A DNA stretch of 64,000 bases from an uncultured Paracoccaceae bacterium (GTDB taxonomy: Bacteria > Pseudomonadota > Alphaproteobacteria > Rhodobacterales > Rhodobacteraceae): NCBI GenBank assembly GCA_947500055.1, contig CANMQO010000001.1, positions 434,001 through 498,000 of the forward strand, written 5' to 3'. A program made the position numbers and the translations under genes. Positions 39,456-46,785 of this stretch are shown here, one piece after another. Within the stretch, counting starts at the first letter, position 1. The number at the start of each line of letters is the position of its first letter. The notes under the pieces are model-generated. The model did not search any database. It was not told the origin of the DNA and saw only the letters and a list, made by a program, of their open reading frames with translations.

Positions 39456-40004
39456 TTAACTGCCCGGATGTGTTACCATTACTGACATGTTCTTGAGCTG
39501 CTGGATCGTGTCGGGGGTTAGTTTCGCCTGATCCGCCATCGAATCGTGCAAATCGTCGACGATGACCTTCATCTTCTCCAGCTCGGCATCATCAAACTCG
39601 CGGTCGTTTCTTGCAAAACCGCCAATGCTTCGGCTGTCGCCGGCATCGGTTGCGTAGACGGCGCCGAACTTCATGCCATGCTCACCCGCTTGTTTCATTA
39701 CACCAGCGGAGTCATCCAGATCTGACCAGCGGCAAAAGCCTGCGTGTTCAAAACCCCAGGCGACCATTGGGTCGGACATGATCAGGCCGTTCTGGGAATA
39801 GTAGTCCAGCCAGTCCTTGGGGTAGGTCTGGAACATGAACTTCGGGGTTGTATACTGTATGTGTAGACCCAGTGCGTAGCCTGCCGGAGCCAGCTTGTTG
39901 AGGTTGCCAAGGACCTGACTGATTTCAGTTTGTGTACGTGACATTGAAGTACTCGCTTTCCGGTTGCCAACCACGCTATCCTCGAAATAATCTTGAACGG
40001 GCAT
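39456..40004 (-). CDS. AHL-binding-domain protein lacking a DNA-binding domain
   Basis: A 182-residue protein. ATG 40002-40004 has GGAG seven bases upstream; a shorter start at 39944 is possible. It contains an autoinducer-binding domain. W-x3-Y (DWLDYY), Asp-Pro (SDPMVAW) and the RWSDL tryptophan, the usual AHL-pocket residues, are all present. The protein stops at VMVTHPGS, where a LuxR helix-turn-helix would normally begin, and fliG starts 48 bases on, so this is not a simple frameshift of a longer gene. It resembles the neighbouring LuxR (LAPAGY versus LAPSGH). A dominant-negative or signal-sequestering role, as for TrlR of Agrobacterium, is inferred. Confidence 0.82.
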   Translation of the reverse strand: MPVQDYFEDSVVGNRKASTSMSRTQTEISQVLGNLNKLAPAGYALGLHIQYTTPKFMFQTYPKDWLDYYSQNGLIMSDPMVAWGFEHAGFCRWSDLDDSAGVMKQAGEHGMKFGAVYATDAGDSRSIGGFARNDREFDDAELEKMKVIVDDLHDSMADQAKLTPDTIQQLKNMSVMVTHPGS

Positions 40005-40044
40005 TGTGTATCTCCATTGTAGGGATAACACTGGGCAGGCAACA

Positions 40045-40068
40045 AGGCTTTTGTGAATTTGGAAGCCT
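40045..40068. promoter_or_regulatory. Inverted repeat between the divergent AHL-receptor genes
   Basis: AGGCTT at 40045-40050 and AAGCCT at 40063-40068 form a perfect 6-bp dyad with a 12-base spacer. It lies in the 76-base divergent spacer before the luxR start at 40081. It is a candidate LuxR operator by position, although it does not match the classical lux box. Confidence 0.35.
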
Positions 40069-40080
40069 CGAGGTAGATGA

Positions 40081-40689
40081 ATGACGGCTCTCATAGGTCC
40101 AGAGGAAATTGTGCAACTTGCACCCTCGGGACATTACATAGCACTGCGCATTGGCTTCGCCTTCCCTATGGAAGAGGTCAACGAACTGCCTCCGGAATGG
40201 GTTGATCACTATACAAAACAGCGATTTATGCTGTTTGATCCGGTCGTTAGGTGGGCTTACTCCAATGTCGGCACATGCCGGTGGAGCGAGATTCCATTGG
40301 AAGACCCGAAACGAATCATCGCACAGGCCCAGACCTTTGGCATGCGCTATGGCGTCACTGTTTCGGTGTTCGACTCCGGGCAGGACGGACAGCGATCTTT
40401 TGGGTCATTTACGCGGTCGGATCGGGAATATACCGACCTTGAGGTCAAACTTCTCAGAGCTTTCCTGACCCGGCGGCACAATGAAACGGCACCTCCGACC
40501 AATCTGACCCGTGCGGAACTGGAAGCTTTGGGGATGGTCAAAGACGGCAAGCGGCTCAAGGAAATCGCGCACGAGTTGAGTGTAAGCGAAGGGGCTGTGA
40601 AGCAAAGATTGAAGAATGCGAAGCTGAAACTTGGCGCAAAGACCGGCACTCAGGCGGCGACATTGGCGAGCCAATACGGCCTTATCTAA
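40081..40689 (+). CDS. LuxR-family AHL-responsive transcription regulator
   Basis: A 202-residue LuxR-type protein, shorter than the usual 235-250. The AHL-binding domain contains EWVDHY (W-x3-Y), FDPVVRW and CRWSEIP. The C-terminal HTH is seen in LTRAELEALGMV, KRLKEIAHELSVSEGAVKQR and LKNAKLKLGAKT. GAGG precedes the ATG. The luxI-type gene follows on the same strand after 164 bases, making a cognate luxR-luxI pair likely. Confidence 0.9.
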   Translation: MTALIGPEEIVQLAPSGHYIALRIGFAFPMEEVNELPPEWVDHYTKQRFMLFDPVVRWAYSNVGTCRWSEIPLEDPKRIIAQAQTFGMRYGVTVSVFDSGQDGQRSFGSFTRSDREYTDLEVKLLRAFLTRRHNETAPPTNLTRAELEALGMVKDGKRLKEIAHELSVSEGAVKQRLKNAKLKLGAKTGTQAATLASQYGLI

Positions 40690-40853
40690 CTAATTGTCCA
40701 CGTATTCGCGATTTCTTAACAGTTTTCGCTACGTCAACCGTTTTTTCTCTCTTTTCGGAACAATTCGCGCTAACTTGCCGTTGTTGTAGTAATTACAATG
40801 ACAAAGGGCATTGGTGTCACTCGCTTTTTGCCTCTAACGGAGAGAAAGACAAC

Positions 40854-41528
40854 ATGGAAAACATTACGTTCAATATGGCGCAGCTACATCAGTATGGCTC
40901 TGCCTTCTACGATTTTCTGAGGTTGCGCAAGCGCTTCTTTGTCGATCAGCTGGGTTGGGACATCCCCCATGATGACGACGTGGAAATGGATCAGTATGAT
41001 AATCCCACCGCATATTATTCGCTGGTATTGCAGGACGGCAAGGTCGTGGCCGGCATTCGGGCCATGCCGACAACAGCGCAATGGGGGTCGCACACATACA
41101 TGTTGCGTGACGCAGTTGATGGTAAGCTGATCGGCATTCCAGGCGACATCATACCGGAAGCGACGGTTGCGCGGAGCGTTTGGGAGGCGACCCGCGTTGT
41201 CATTTCTGATGAATTGACCACACATGCAGAGCGTTCAAATGCATTGTCTCTGATCCTTGACGGGGTCGTAGAAGAGGCCAAGCGGCGTGGCGCGACCGAG
41301 ATTATGGCACTTTGCCCGCCTTCTTTTGCCCGCACCTTGCGTCAGTTGGGTTATGGGGCACAGCCTATTGGCCAACCCTATCGCAATATGCATGACGAAA
41401 GACGTTATGTGGCCATGAGCATGCCAGCGGAATGCCGTATGAAGCAGCAGCATGTACAGCCGGTCAAACTGCCTCAGGCAACGCATATGCCACAGCCGCA
41501 AGCTGTGCATGCGCCATCGGTTATCTGA
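40854..41528 (+). CDS. LuxI-type acyl-homoserine-lactone synthase
   Basis: A 224-residue autoinducer synthase. The conserved LuxI residues line up: Arg25, Phe29 and Trp35 in RKRFFVDQLGW, Asp46 and Asp49 in MDQYD, Arg69 in GIRAMPTT, and Glu111/Arg114 in WEATRV. It should make an AHL from S-adenosylmethionine and an acyl carrier. The last 30 residues form a low-complexity His/Gln/Pro tail not seen in typical LuxI proteins. Acyl-chain specificity cannot be predicted. Confidence 0.9.
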   Translation: MENITFNMAQLHQYGSAFYDFLRLRKRFFVDQLGWDIPHDDDVEMDQYDNPTAYYSLVLQDGKVVAGIRAMPTTAQWGSHTYMLRDAVDGKLIGIPGDIIPEATVARSVWEATRVVISDELTTHAERSNALSLILDGVVEEAKRRGATEIMALCPPSFARTLRQLGYGAQPIGQPYRNMHDERRYVAMSMPAECRMKQQHVQPVKLPQATHMPQPQAVHAPSVI

Positions 41529-41538
41529 TGAAGTCAAC

Positions 41539-41572
41539 GTGATCGGCCGGGGTGGGACATACGGCCGGTCAC
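41539..41572. terminator. Hairpin between convergent luxI-type gene and purB
   Basis: GTGATCGGCCG (41539-41549) pairs with CGGCCGGTCAC (41562-41572), with one T-G wobble. It sits between the two stop codons. There is no strong T run, so it may act as a bidirectional, Rho-assisted end. Confidence 0.5.
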
Positions 41573-41581
41573 ATCTTTCAA

Positions 41582-42889
41582 TTAGCGCGCACCAAAGACC
41601 CGGGCAAAAATCGTATCAACGTGTTTCGTGTGATACCCAAGATCAAATTTCTCTTCGATTTCATCAGCTGACAGCGCTGCAAGAACCTCCTGATCGCCCA
41701 GCAATTCTGTTTTGAAATCAGCACCCTGTTCCCAAACCTTCATCGCATTACGCTGTACGAGGCGATAGGCGTCTTCGCGGCTGACACCGGCTTGCGTCAG
41801 CGCCAGCAAAACCCGTTGCGACATCACCAGACCGCGGAATTTGTTCATGTTCGCGAGCATGTTATCTGGATAGATGACGAGCTTTTCGACGACGCCGGCC
41901 AACCGGTTAAGTGCGAAGTCCAATGTTATGGTGGTATCTGGCCCGATCGCCCGCTCGACAGAAGAATGGCTGATATCACGCTCATGCCAAAGCGCGACAT
42001 TCTCCAATGCGGGCACCACCGACATACGCACGAGCCGCGCCAGTCCGGTCAGGTTTTCTGTCAAAACAGGATTGCGCTTATGGGGCATGGCAGAGCTGCC
42101 TTTTTGCCCTTCTGAAAAGAACTCTTCAGCCTCCAGAACCTCGGTTCGCTGCATGTGACGGATCTCGGTGGCGATGTTTTCGATGCTGCTGGCAATCACG
42201 CCCAGCGTGGCAAAGAACATCGCATGGCGGTCGCGGGGGATGACCTGCGTGCTGATCGGTTCGGCGCTCAGACCCATCTGGGCGCAAACATGTTCTTCTA
42301 CAGATGGATCGATATTGGCAAATGTCCCAACAGCACCAGAAATTGCGCCAGTCGCTATCTCTGTGCGCGCGGCGATCAGTCGGGCGCGGCCGCGATCCAT
42401 CTCCGCGTAGAACCGGGCAAATGTCAGACCCATGGTTGTTGGTTCTGCGTGAATGCCATGGCTGCGGCCAATCCGGACGGTGTCTTTATGCTCAAGCGCG
42501 CGGGTTTTCAACGCGGCCAGAACACGGTCCATATCGGCAAGCAGAATATCGGCGGCGCGCACCAATTGCACATTGAAGGTTGTGTCCAGAACATCCGAAG
42601 AGGTCATGCCCTGATGGACGAACCGGGCATCCTCAGCCCCGATATGTTCGGCCAGATGGGTCAGAAAGGCGATGACATCATGTTTGGTGACGGCCTCGAT
42701 CTCATCAATCCGGGCCACATCAAACGTGACGTCTTTGGCTTTCCAGACAGCGGCAGCGTTTTCCTTTGGGATCACGCCGATTGCAGCCTGGGCATCACAG
42801 GCATGCGCCTCGATCTCGTACCAGATGCGGAACTTCGTGGCGGGCTCCCAAATGGCAGTCATTTCCGGGCGAGAATAGCGAGGGATCAT
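41582..42889 (-). CDS. purB: Adenylosuccinate lyase
   Basis: A 435-residue fumarase-superfamily enzyme that cleaves SAICAR and adenylosuccinate in purine synthesis. ATG 42887-42889 (MIPRYSRPEMTAIW) is the family start; the open frame upstream to 43072 is not. The signature is GSSAMPHKRNPVLTENL, with TSSDVLDT and the His in GRSHGIHAEPT. It converges with the luxI-type gene. Confidence 0.96.
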   Translation of the reverse strand: MIPRYSRPEMTAIWEPATKFRIWYEIEAHACDAQAAIGVIPKENAAAVWKAKDVTFDVARIDEIEAVTKHDVIAFLTHLAEHIGAEDARFVHQGMTSSDVLDTTFNVQLVRAADILLADMDRVLAALKTRALEHKDTVRIGRSHGIHAEPTTMGLTFARFYAEMDRGRARLIAARTEIATGAISGAVGTFANIDPSVEEHVCAQMGLSAEPISTQVIPRDRHAMFFATLGVIASSIENIATEIRHMQRTEVLEAEEFFSEGQKGSSAMPHKRNPVLTENLTGLARLVRMSVVPALENVALWHERDISHSSVERAIGPDTTITLDFALNRLAGVVEKLVIYPDNMLANMNKFRGLVMSQRVLLALTQAGVSREDAYRLVQRNAMKVWEQGADFKTELLGDQEVLAALSADEIEEKFDLGYHTKHVDTIFARVFGAR

Positions 42890-42990
42890 GGATTGGCACC
42901 TTTTTCTGGGGTGGGCAGCGATTTGCCCTCGCGTCATAAGGGGGCAGCCCCGAACCCTCAAGGGAGAGATGACATGAAGATGACCACACC

Positions 42991-43404
42991 ATGCTAGATC
43001 GCACCGGGTTTCTGGGCTTATGGCAATTGCACCGCGACATCGAAGATCGGTACGGCGCGCAGCATGGCACATTTCATGGCACCGCGAGGTTCAGCGAGGA
43101 TGGTGCCGATGATCTGCGCTATTTTGAGGAAGGACAGATCAGATTTGGCGCGGGTCCGACGTTGATGGCGACCCGCCGCTATCGGTGGCATTTTGGTGCA
43201 ACTGGCGTGGATGTACGATTTGAGGATGGGTCCGCCTTTCATTCCTTCATCCCGATGGGGCAGGTCGATGGTACCGAACATCCATGCGGTGACGACCATT
43301 ATGCCGTTCAATATGATTTTCGGTCATGGCCCGATTGGACAGCGGTTTGGCAGGTCTCGGGACCATGCAAGGATTACACCTCTCGGTCGGCCTATACCCG
43401 GTAG
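42991..43404 (+). CDS. DUF6314 family protein
   Basis: A 137-residue protein matching DUF6314: the N-terminal GLWQLHRDIEDRYGA, GTFHGTARF, a central RRYRWHF, FEDGSAFHSFI, CGDDHYAVQYDF and the closing WQVSGPCKDY region. Function is unknown; the compact beta-rich pattern suggests a small barrel that binds a ligand. Its TAG stop (43402-43404) lies inside a copy of the short palindromic repeat, so the end of the protein may have been set by that element. Confidence 0.75.
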   Translation: MLDRTGFLGLWQLHRDIEDRYGAQHGTFHGTARFSEDGADDLRYFEEGQIRFGAGPTLMATRRYRWHFGATGVDVRFEDGSAFHSFIPMGQVDGTEHPCGDDHYAVQYDFRSWPDWTAVWQVSGPCKDYTSRSAYTR

Positions 43405-43426
43405 GATGGGTTGAAACCCATCTTAC
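43401..43426 (+). repeat. Short palindromic repeat overlapping the DUF6314 stop codon
   Basis: GTAGGATGGGTTGAAACCCA followed by TCTTAC has arms GTAGGATGGGTT and AACCCATCTTAC, one mismatch apart. Same family as 29520-29540 and 51382-51407. The first TAG is the stop of the upstream gene. It may also act as a transcription end. Confidence 0.7.
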
Positions 43427-43518
43427 GGGCACGCGCGGTTGCGCTAACGCGCTTGCGCCGCGTCGCAGCATAGGGCAATAAAAGCCAACGACAGCAAAAA
43501 ACAAGGGAAGAAAATCAG

Positions 43519-44124
43519 ATGGCCCTCGCACTTAACGACCGCGTTTTGACCGAAACCTTCGGTCCATCCCAAGGCACCGCATTGCGGATGAAACAGGCGA
43601 TCATGGTGATCCTCGGCATCGCCGCACTGGCGATCACCGCGAAAATCCAGGTTTTCATCCCCGGCAATCCGGTGCCGATCACGCTGACCACATTTGGTGT
43701 TTTGACCATCGGTGCGGCCTATGGCGCTCGGTTGGGTGCCATCACGATCCTTGGCTATCTGGCGATCGGGGCGATGGGTTTTGACGTTTTTGCAGGGTCA
43801 TCAGCAGAGAAAGCTGGACTGGTCTATATGATGGGCGGCACCGGCGGATATTTGGTTGGCTACGTGCTGGCCGCATTTGCGCTGGGCTTTGCGGCGCGCA
43901 AGGGCTGGGACCGAAATGTGATCCTGATGGCGGTTGCGATGCTGGTCGGTAACGCATTGATCTACATCCCCGGCCTTCTCTGGTTGCACCAGTTCTCCTC
44001 CGGTCTGGAACAGACACTGGCATGGGGTATCACGCCATTCCTGATTGGTGACGCGCTGAAACTGGGCCTTGCGGCACTGTTGGTGCCTGCGCTGTGGAAG
44101 CTGATCGGCGACGCGCGCCAGTAA
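43519..44124 (+). CDS. bioY: Biotin transporter BioY
   Basis: A 201-residue S-component of a biotin ECF-type transporter. Several membrane helices and the family features PVPITLTTFGVLTIGA, LGAITILGYLAIG and GGTGGYLVGYVLAAF are present. AAGGGAAG precedes the ATG. No bioMN energising genes are adjacent, so it may work alone or with a shared module. I looked for a BioR-type TTATAGATAA box upstream and saw none. Confidence 0.92.
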   Translation: MALALNDRVLTETFGPSQGTALRMKQAIMVILGIAALAITAKIQVFIPGNPVPITLTTFGVLTIGAAYGARLGAITILGYLAIGAMGFDVFAGSSAEKAGLVYMMGGTGGYLVGYVLAAFALGFAARKGWDRNVILMAVAMLVGNALIYIPGLLWLHQFSSGLEQTLAWGITPFLIGDALKLGLAALLVPALWKLIGDARQ

Positions 44125-44148
44125 GCCGCCACCAAATCACATCGCAAA

Positions 44149-44175
44149 AGGCGTTGCATTATGCAGCGCCTTTTT
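44149..44175. terminator. Rho-independent terminator after bioY
   Basis: AGGCGTTGCA (44149-44158) pairs with TGCAGCGCCT (44162-44171) around TTA, with one wobble pair. It is followed by TTTT. An A run on the other side lets it serve the convergent VOC gene too. Confidence 0.75.
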
Positions 44176-44180
44176 CGTTT

Positions 44181-44546
44181 TCATGCGGGTTGAAACAGTT
44201 CGATGGGATTGCCGGAAGGGTCGTTGCAGAGGATTTGCTGCCCGCCCGGCCCTGCAACAATCTCGTTGCGAAAGTTCACACCCTCCGCGCGCATGGCCTC
44301 CACAACAGCCTCCAGATCACTGAGGATCACTACGGCGCGGTTCCAGCCGCCGGGTCCCGGTTGCGCGCCATCCGGCATTGGCTGTGAGGCCGAAGCTGGC
44401 GGCCCGGCGAGCCACAAATCAAGGTCTTCCTTACGCAAGATAGCCATCGCCGGGCCGTATTGTTCGACCAGAACAAAGCCGAGATGGGCTGTGTAAAACG
44501 CAATGGATGCGTCAACATCATCAACGATATAGCGGAATTGCGCCAT
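44181..44546 (-). CDS. VOC (glyoxalase/bleomycin-resistance fold) protein
   Basis: A 121-residue single-domain VOC protein: FRYIVDDVDASIAFYTAHLGF at the start and CNDPSGNPIELFQPA at the end, which carries the last metal-ligand glutamate position. Members include glyoxalases, dioxygenases and resistance proteins, and the substrate cannot be named. It converges with bioY. Confidence 0.85.
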   Translation of the reverse strand: MAQFRYIVDDVDASIAFYTAHLGFVLVEQYGPAMAILRKEDLDLWLAGPPASASQPMPDGAQPGPGGWNRAVVILSDLEAVVEAMRAEGVNFRNEIVAGPGGQQILCNDPSGNPIELFQPA

Positions 44547-44593
44547 GGCGATCCTCCTTCTGTTTAACCGCCATGATAGCGCAGAATGGCCCG

Positions 44594-45799
44594 TTATCCC
44601 AACCGGGTCAGCACGGCAGAACTGCGCTCAAGCGTTTTGTGGACCGGGCATTTATCGGCAATCTCCAACAGCCGCGTACGCTGTTCATCGGACAAATCAC
44701 CGGTCAGGTGGATGATCCGCTCAAACTGATCGACCTTCGCCCCGGGGTCTGCCGCATCCTGCGCGTGTTCCTTGGCATGGGTGACATCGACGCTGACACC
44801 CTGCAATGGCCAACCCTTGCGCCGGGCATACATGCGGATTGTCATCGACGTACAGGCCCCCAACCCAGCAGAAAGGAAGCCATAAGGGGTCAGCCCCTTA
44901 TTGGTACCACCAAATTTCGCAGGCTCATCAGCCAGCAAATGATGCGGACCTGATTGCACATCCTGCAGGAACCCGTTTGGGTCCGCCTCTGTTACGCGCA
45001 TCACGCCTTCGGGGGCGGCGGCAGGTTTTGCCGGTTCTTCCAATTTCAGATAACGCTTTGACCATGCGGCGATCACATCAGCGGCGTATTCGGCATCTGA
45101 AGGGCGGGAGACCAGATGATCGGCATCGTCCAACGTGACAAAGCTTTTGGGATGTTTGGCGGCAAGGAAAATATCCGACGCGTTCTCGACGCCGACAGTG
45201 GCATCACGCGGGGCGTGCAGGACCAGCAGGGCGGCATTCAACTTGGCAATCGAACTGGTCAGGGCGGCCTCGGACACGTCATCAACAAAACCCTTGCCAA
45301 TGCGGAACGGACGACCACCCAGGGTCACCTCGGCCACGCCATTATCGACAATCTCGGGGATGGCCTGGGCAAAATTATGGGTGACATGGCCGGGATCAAA
45401 CGGCGCGCCTATGGTGACGACGGCCTTGATGCTCTCCATCATCGGCGCGGCTTTCAACACGGCAGCACCCCCCAATGAATGGCCGATAATCAGAGAGGGC
45501 GACATGCCACGTGCATCCAGCGCCTCACAAGCGGCGATCAGATCATCCACGTTCGAGGTGAAGCTGGTGTTTTCGAACTCACCTTCCGAATGGCCAAGCC
45601 CGGTAAAGTCAAACCGCAGCACCGCAATGCCCATGGATGACAGGCGGGCGGCGATGCGGCGGGCGGCGGTGATGTCCTTCGAACAGGTAAAGCAATGGGC
45701 AAAGATCGCAGTGGCCAGATGCGGACCGTTGGGCATGTCCAACCGGGCGGCCAGCATGTCGCCTGCATGGCCGGTAAAAGTCAGTTTTTCGGTTGGCAT
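44594..45799 (-). CDS. Alpha/beta hydrolase fused to OsmC-like protein
   Basis: A 401-residue fusion. ATG 45797-45799 (MPTEKLTFTGHAG) is chosen over the longer frame to 45868. The N-terminal half is an alpha/beta hydrolase with nucleophile Ser108 in GHSLGG and AHCFTCSKD near the oxyanion region. The C-terminal 140 residues are OsmC/Ohr-like, with the peroxidatic cysteine in LGACTSMT and the resolving cysteine in DKCPVHK. OsmC proteins reduce organic peroxides. The fusion could hydrolyse an ester and then reduce a peroxide or thioester product (inference). The same fusion is known in other proteobacteria. Confidence 0.88.
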   Translation of the reverse strand: MPTEKLTFTGHAGDMLAARLDMPNGPHLATAIFAHCFTCSKDITAARRIAARLSSMGIAVLRFDFTGLGHSEGEFENTSFTSNVDDLIAACEALDARGMSPSLIIGHSLGGAAVLKAAPMMESIKAVVTIGAPFDPGHVTHNFAQAIPEIVDNGVAEVTLGGRPFRIGKGFVDDVSEAALTSSIAKLNAALLVLHAPRDATVGVENASDIFLAAKHPKSFVTLDDADHLVSRPSDAEYAADVIAAWSKRYLKLEEPAKPAAAPEGVMRVTEADPNGFLQDVQSGPHHLLADEPAKFGGTNKGLTPYGFLSAGLGACTSMTIRMYARRKGWPLQGVSVDVTHAKEHAQDAADPGAKVDQFERIIHLTGDLSDEQRTRLLEIADKCPVHKTLERSSAVLTRLG

Positions 45800-45912
45800 C
45801 GGCGTCCCCTTTTTGCTGTTCTGCGTAAAAACTGCGCAAGACATGACAACGGGCTGCACCGCATTCAACGCAATTAGCCGTCAATCGCGGCAAGGTGAGA
45901 GATGTTACCAAG

Positions 45913-46785
45913 ATGAAATTGTTACGCTTTGGGTTGTTTTTACTGTTGAGCGGTCTGTGTCTCAGCGTTTGGGCTGGGTTTGCAGGATCGTTGCATCCGG
46001 CGGGTGACAGTCTGTCGCTTTTCCGCGTGGTGCTGGGCGGACTTTGTATGATCTGCCTGCTGTTACCGATGTCGCGGCGCTGGCGGGCCGGGCTGGGGCT
46101 GACAGCGGCCGCGGCTTTACTAACCACGGTGCCCCTGTTCTTTGGCGGCAATGATGGTGACACGCTGACGGTCTATTCCAAGAATATCTGGTACCGAAAC
46201 CCTCAGCTGTCGCAACTGGCCGCGGATATCCGTGAAAGTGGCGCGGATGTGGTGACCCTGCAAGAAGTGTCGCGCGGCAATGAGGCCCTGATGGTCCAGT
46301 TGAAAGCCGACTATCCGCATCAGCATATCTGCCGCTTTTCGGGGTGGAGCGCTGTTGCCGTTCTTTCCCGTTTTCCGGTGACAGAGGCGCGCTGCACCAG
46401 TCGCCGGGCGGTGGGGGCTGCGCGTATTCACAAGGACGGGCAGGACATCTGGGTTGGGTCGGTGCATCTGCCCTGGCCGTTTCCCTATGGCAATGCCAGG
46501 GCAGCCGATGCTGCACAGGAAATGATCAGCGGGTTGGCCGGGCCGGTGGTGCTGGCGGGGGATTTCAATATCTTTCCATGGGCCAACAGCGTCCAAAGGT
46601 TGGGGCAGGCGGCAAGTGCACAGGTCGTGCGCCCGCTCAGGCCGACTTTCAACCTACGCGGTCTGCCGCTCTTGCTGGATCATGTGCATGCACCGGGGGG
46701 CGGGCAGGCAGAGTATCGTGGGCTCATTGGGTCGGATCATTTGGGGGTGCTGGCGCGGGTCAGTCTGCGCGGGTCTGACACCTAA
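45913..46785 (+). CDS. Membrane-anchored endonuclease/exonuclease/phosphatase-family protein
   Basis: A 290-residue protein. ATG 45913 gives an N-terminus of membrane helices (LLRFGLFLLLSGLCLSVW; VVLGGLCMICLLL); GTG 45895 is an alternative start. From about residue 85 an EEP domain follows: VVTLQEVSRG, VGSVHLPWPF, LAGDFNIFPW and the catalytic GSDHLGV. It is predicted to face the periplasm, acting on a phosphodiester or nucleic acid. Its last 4 bases overlap the convergent dddP. Confidence 0.82.
   Translation: MKLLRFGLFLLLSGLCLSVWAGFAGSLHPAGDSLSLFRVVLGGLCMICLLLPMSRRWRAGLGLTAAAALLTTVPLFFGGNDGDTLTVYSKNIWYRNPQLSQLAADIRESGADVVTLQEVSRGNEALMVQLKADYPHQHICRFSGWSAVAVLSRFPVTEARCTSRRAVGAARIHKDGQDIWVGSVHLPWPFPYGNARAADAAQEMISGLAGPVVLAGDFNIFPWANSVQRLGQAASAQVVRPLRPTFNLRGLPLLLDHVHAPGGGQAEYRGLIGSDHLGVLARVSLRGSDT

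Noticed and set aside
39408..39456. Frameshifted DNA-binding domain following the AHL-binding protein
   Set aside because: Only 48 bases separate the stop from fliG, too short for a helix-turn-helix in any frame.
40741..40853. Classical lux box or sigma-70 promoter before the luxI-type gene
   Set aside because: TTGCCG and TACAAT are present but only 13 bases apart, and no convincing lux-box palindrome was found.
43427..43518. BioR operator or riboswitch upstream of bioY
   Set aside because: No TTATAGATAA-like dyad and no recognisable conserved RNA structure was seen.
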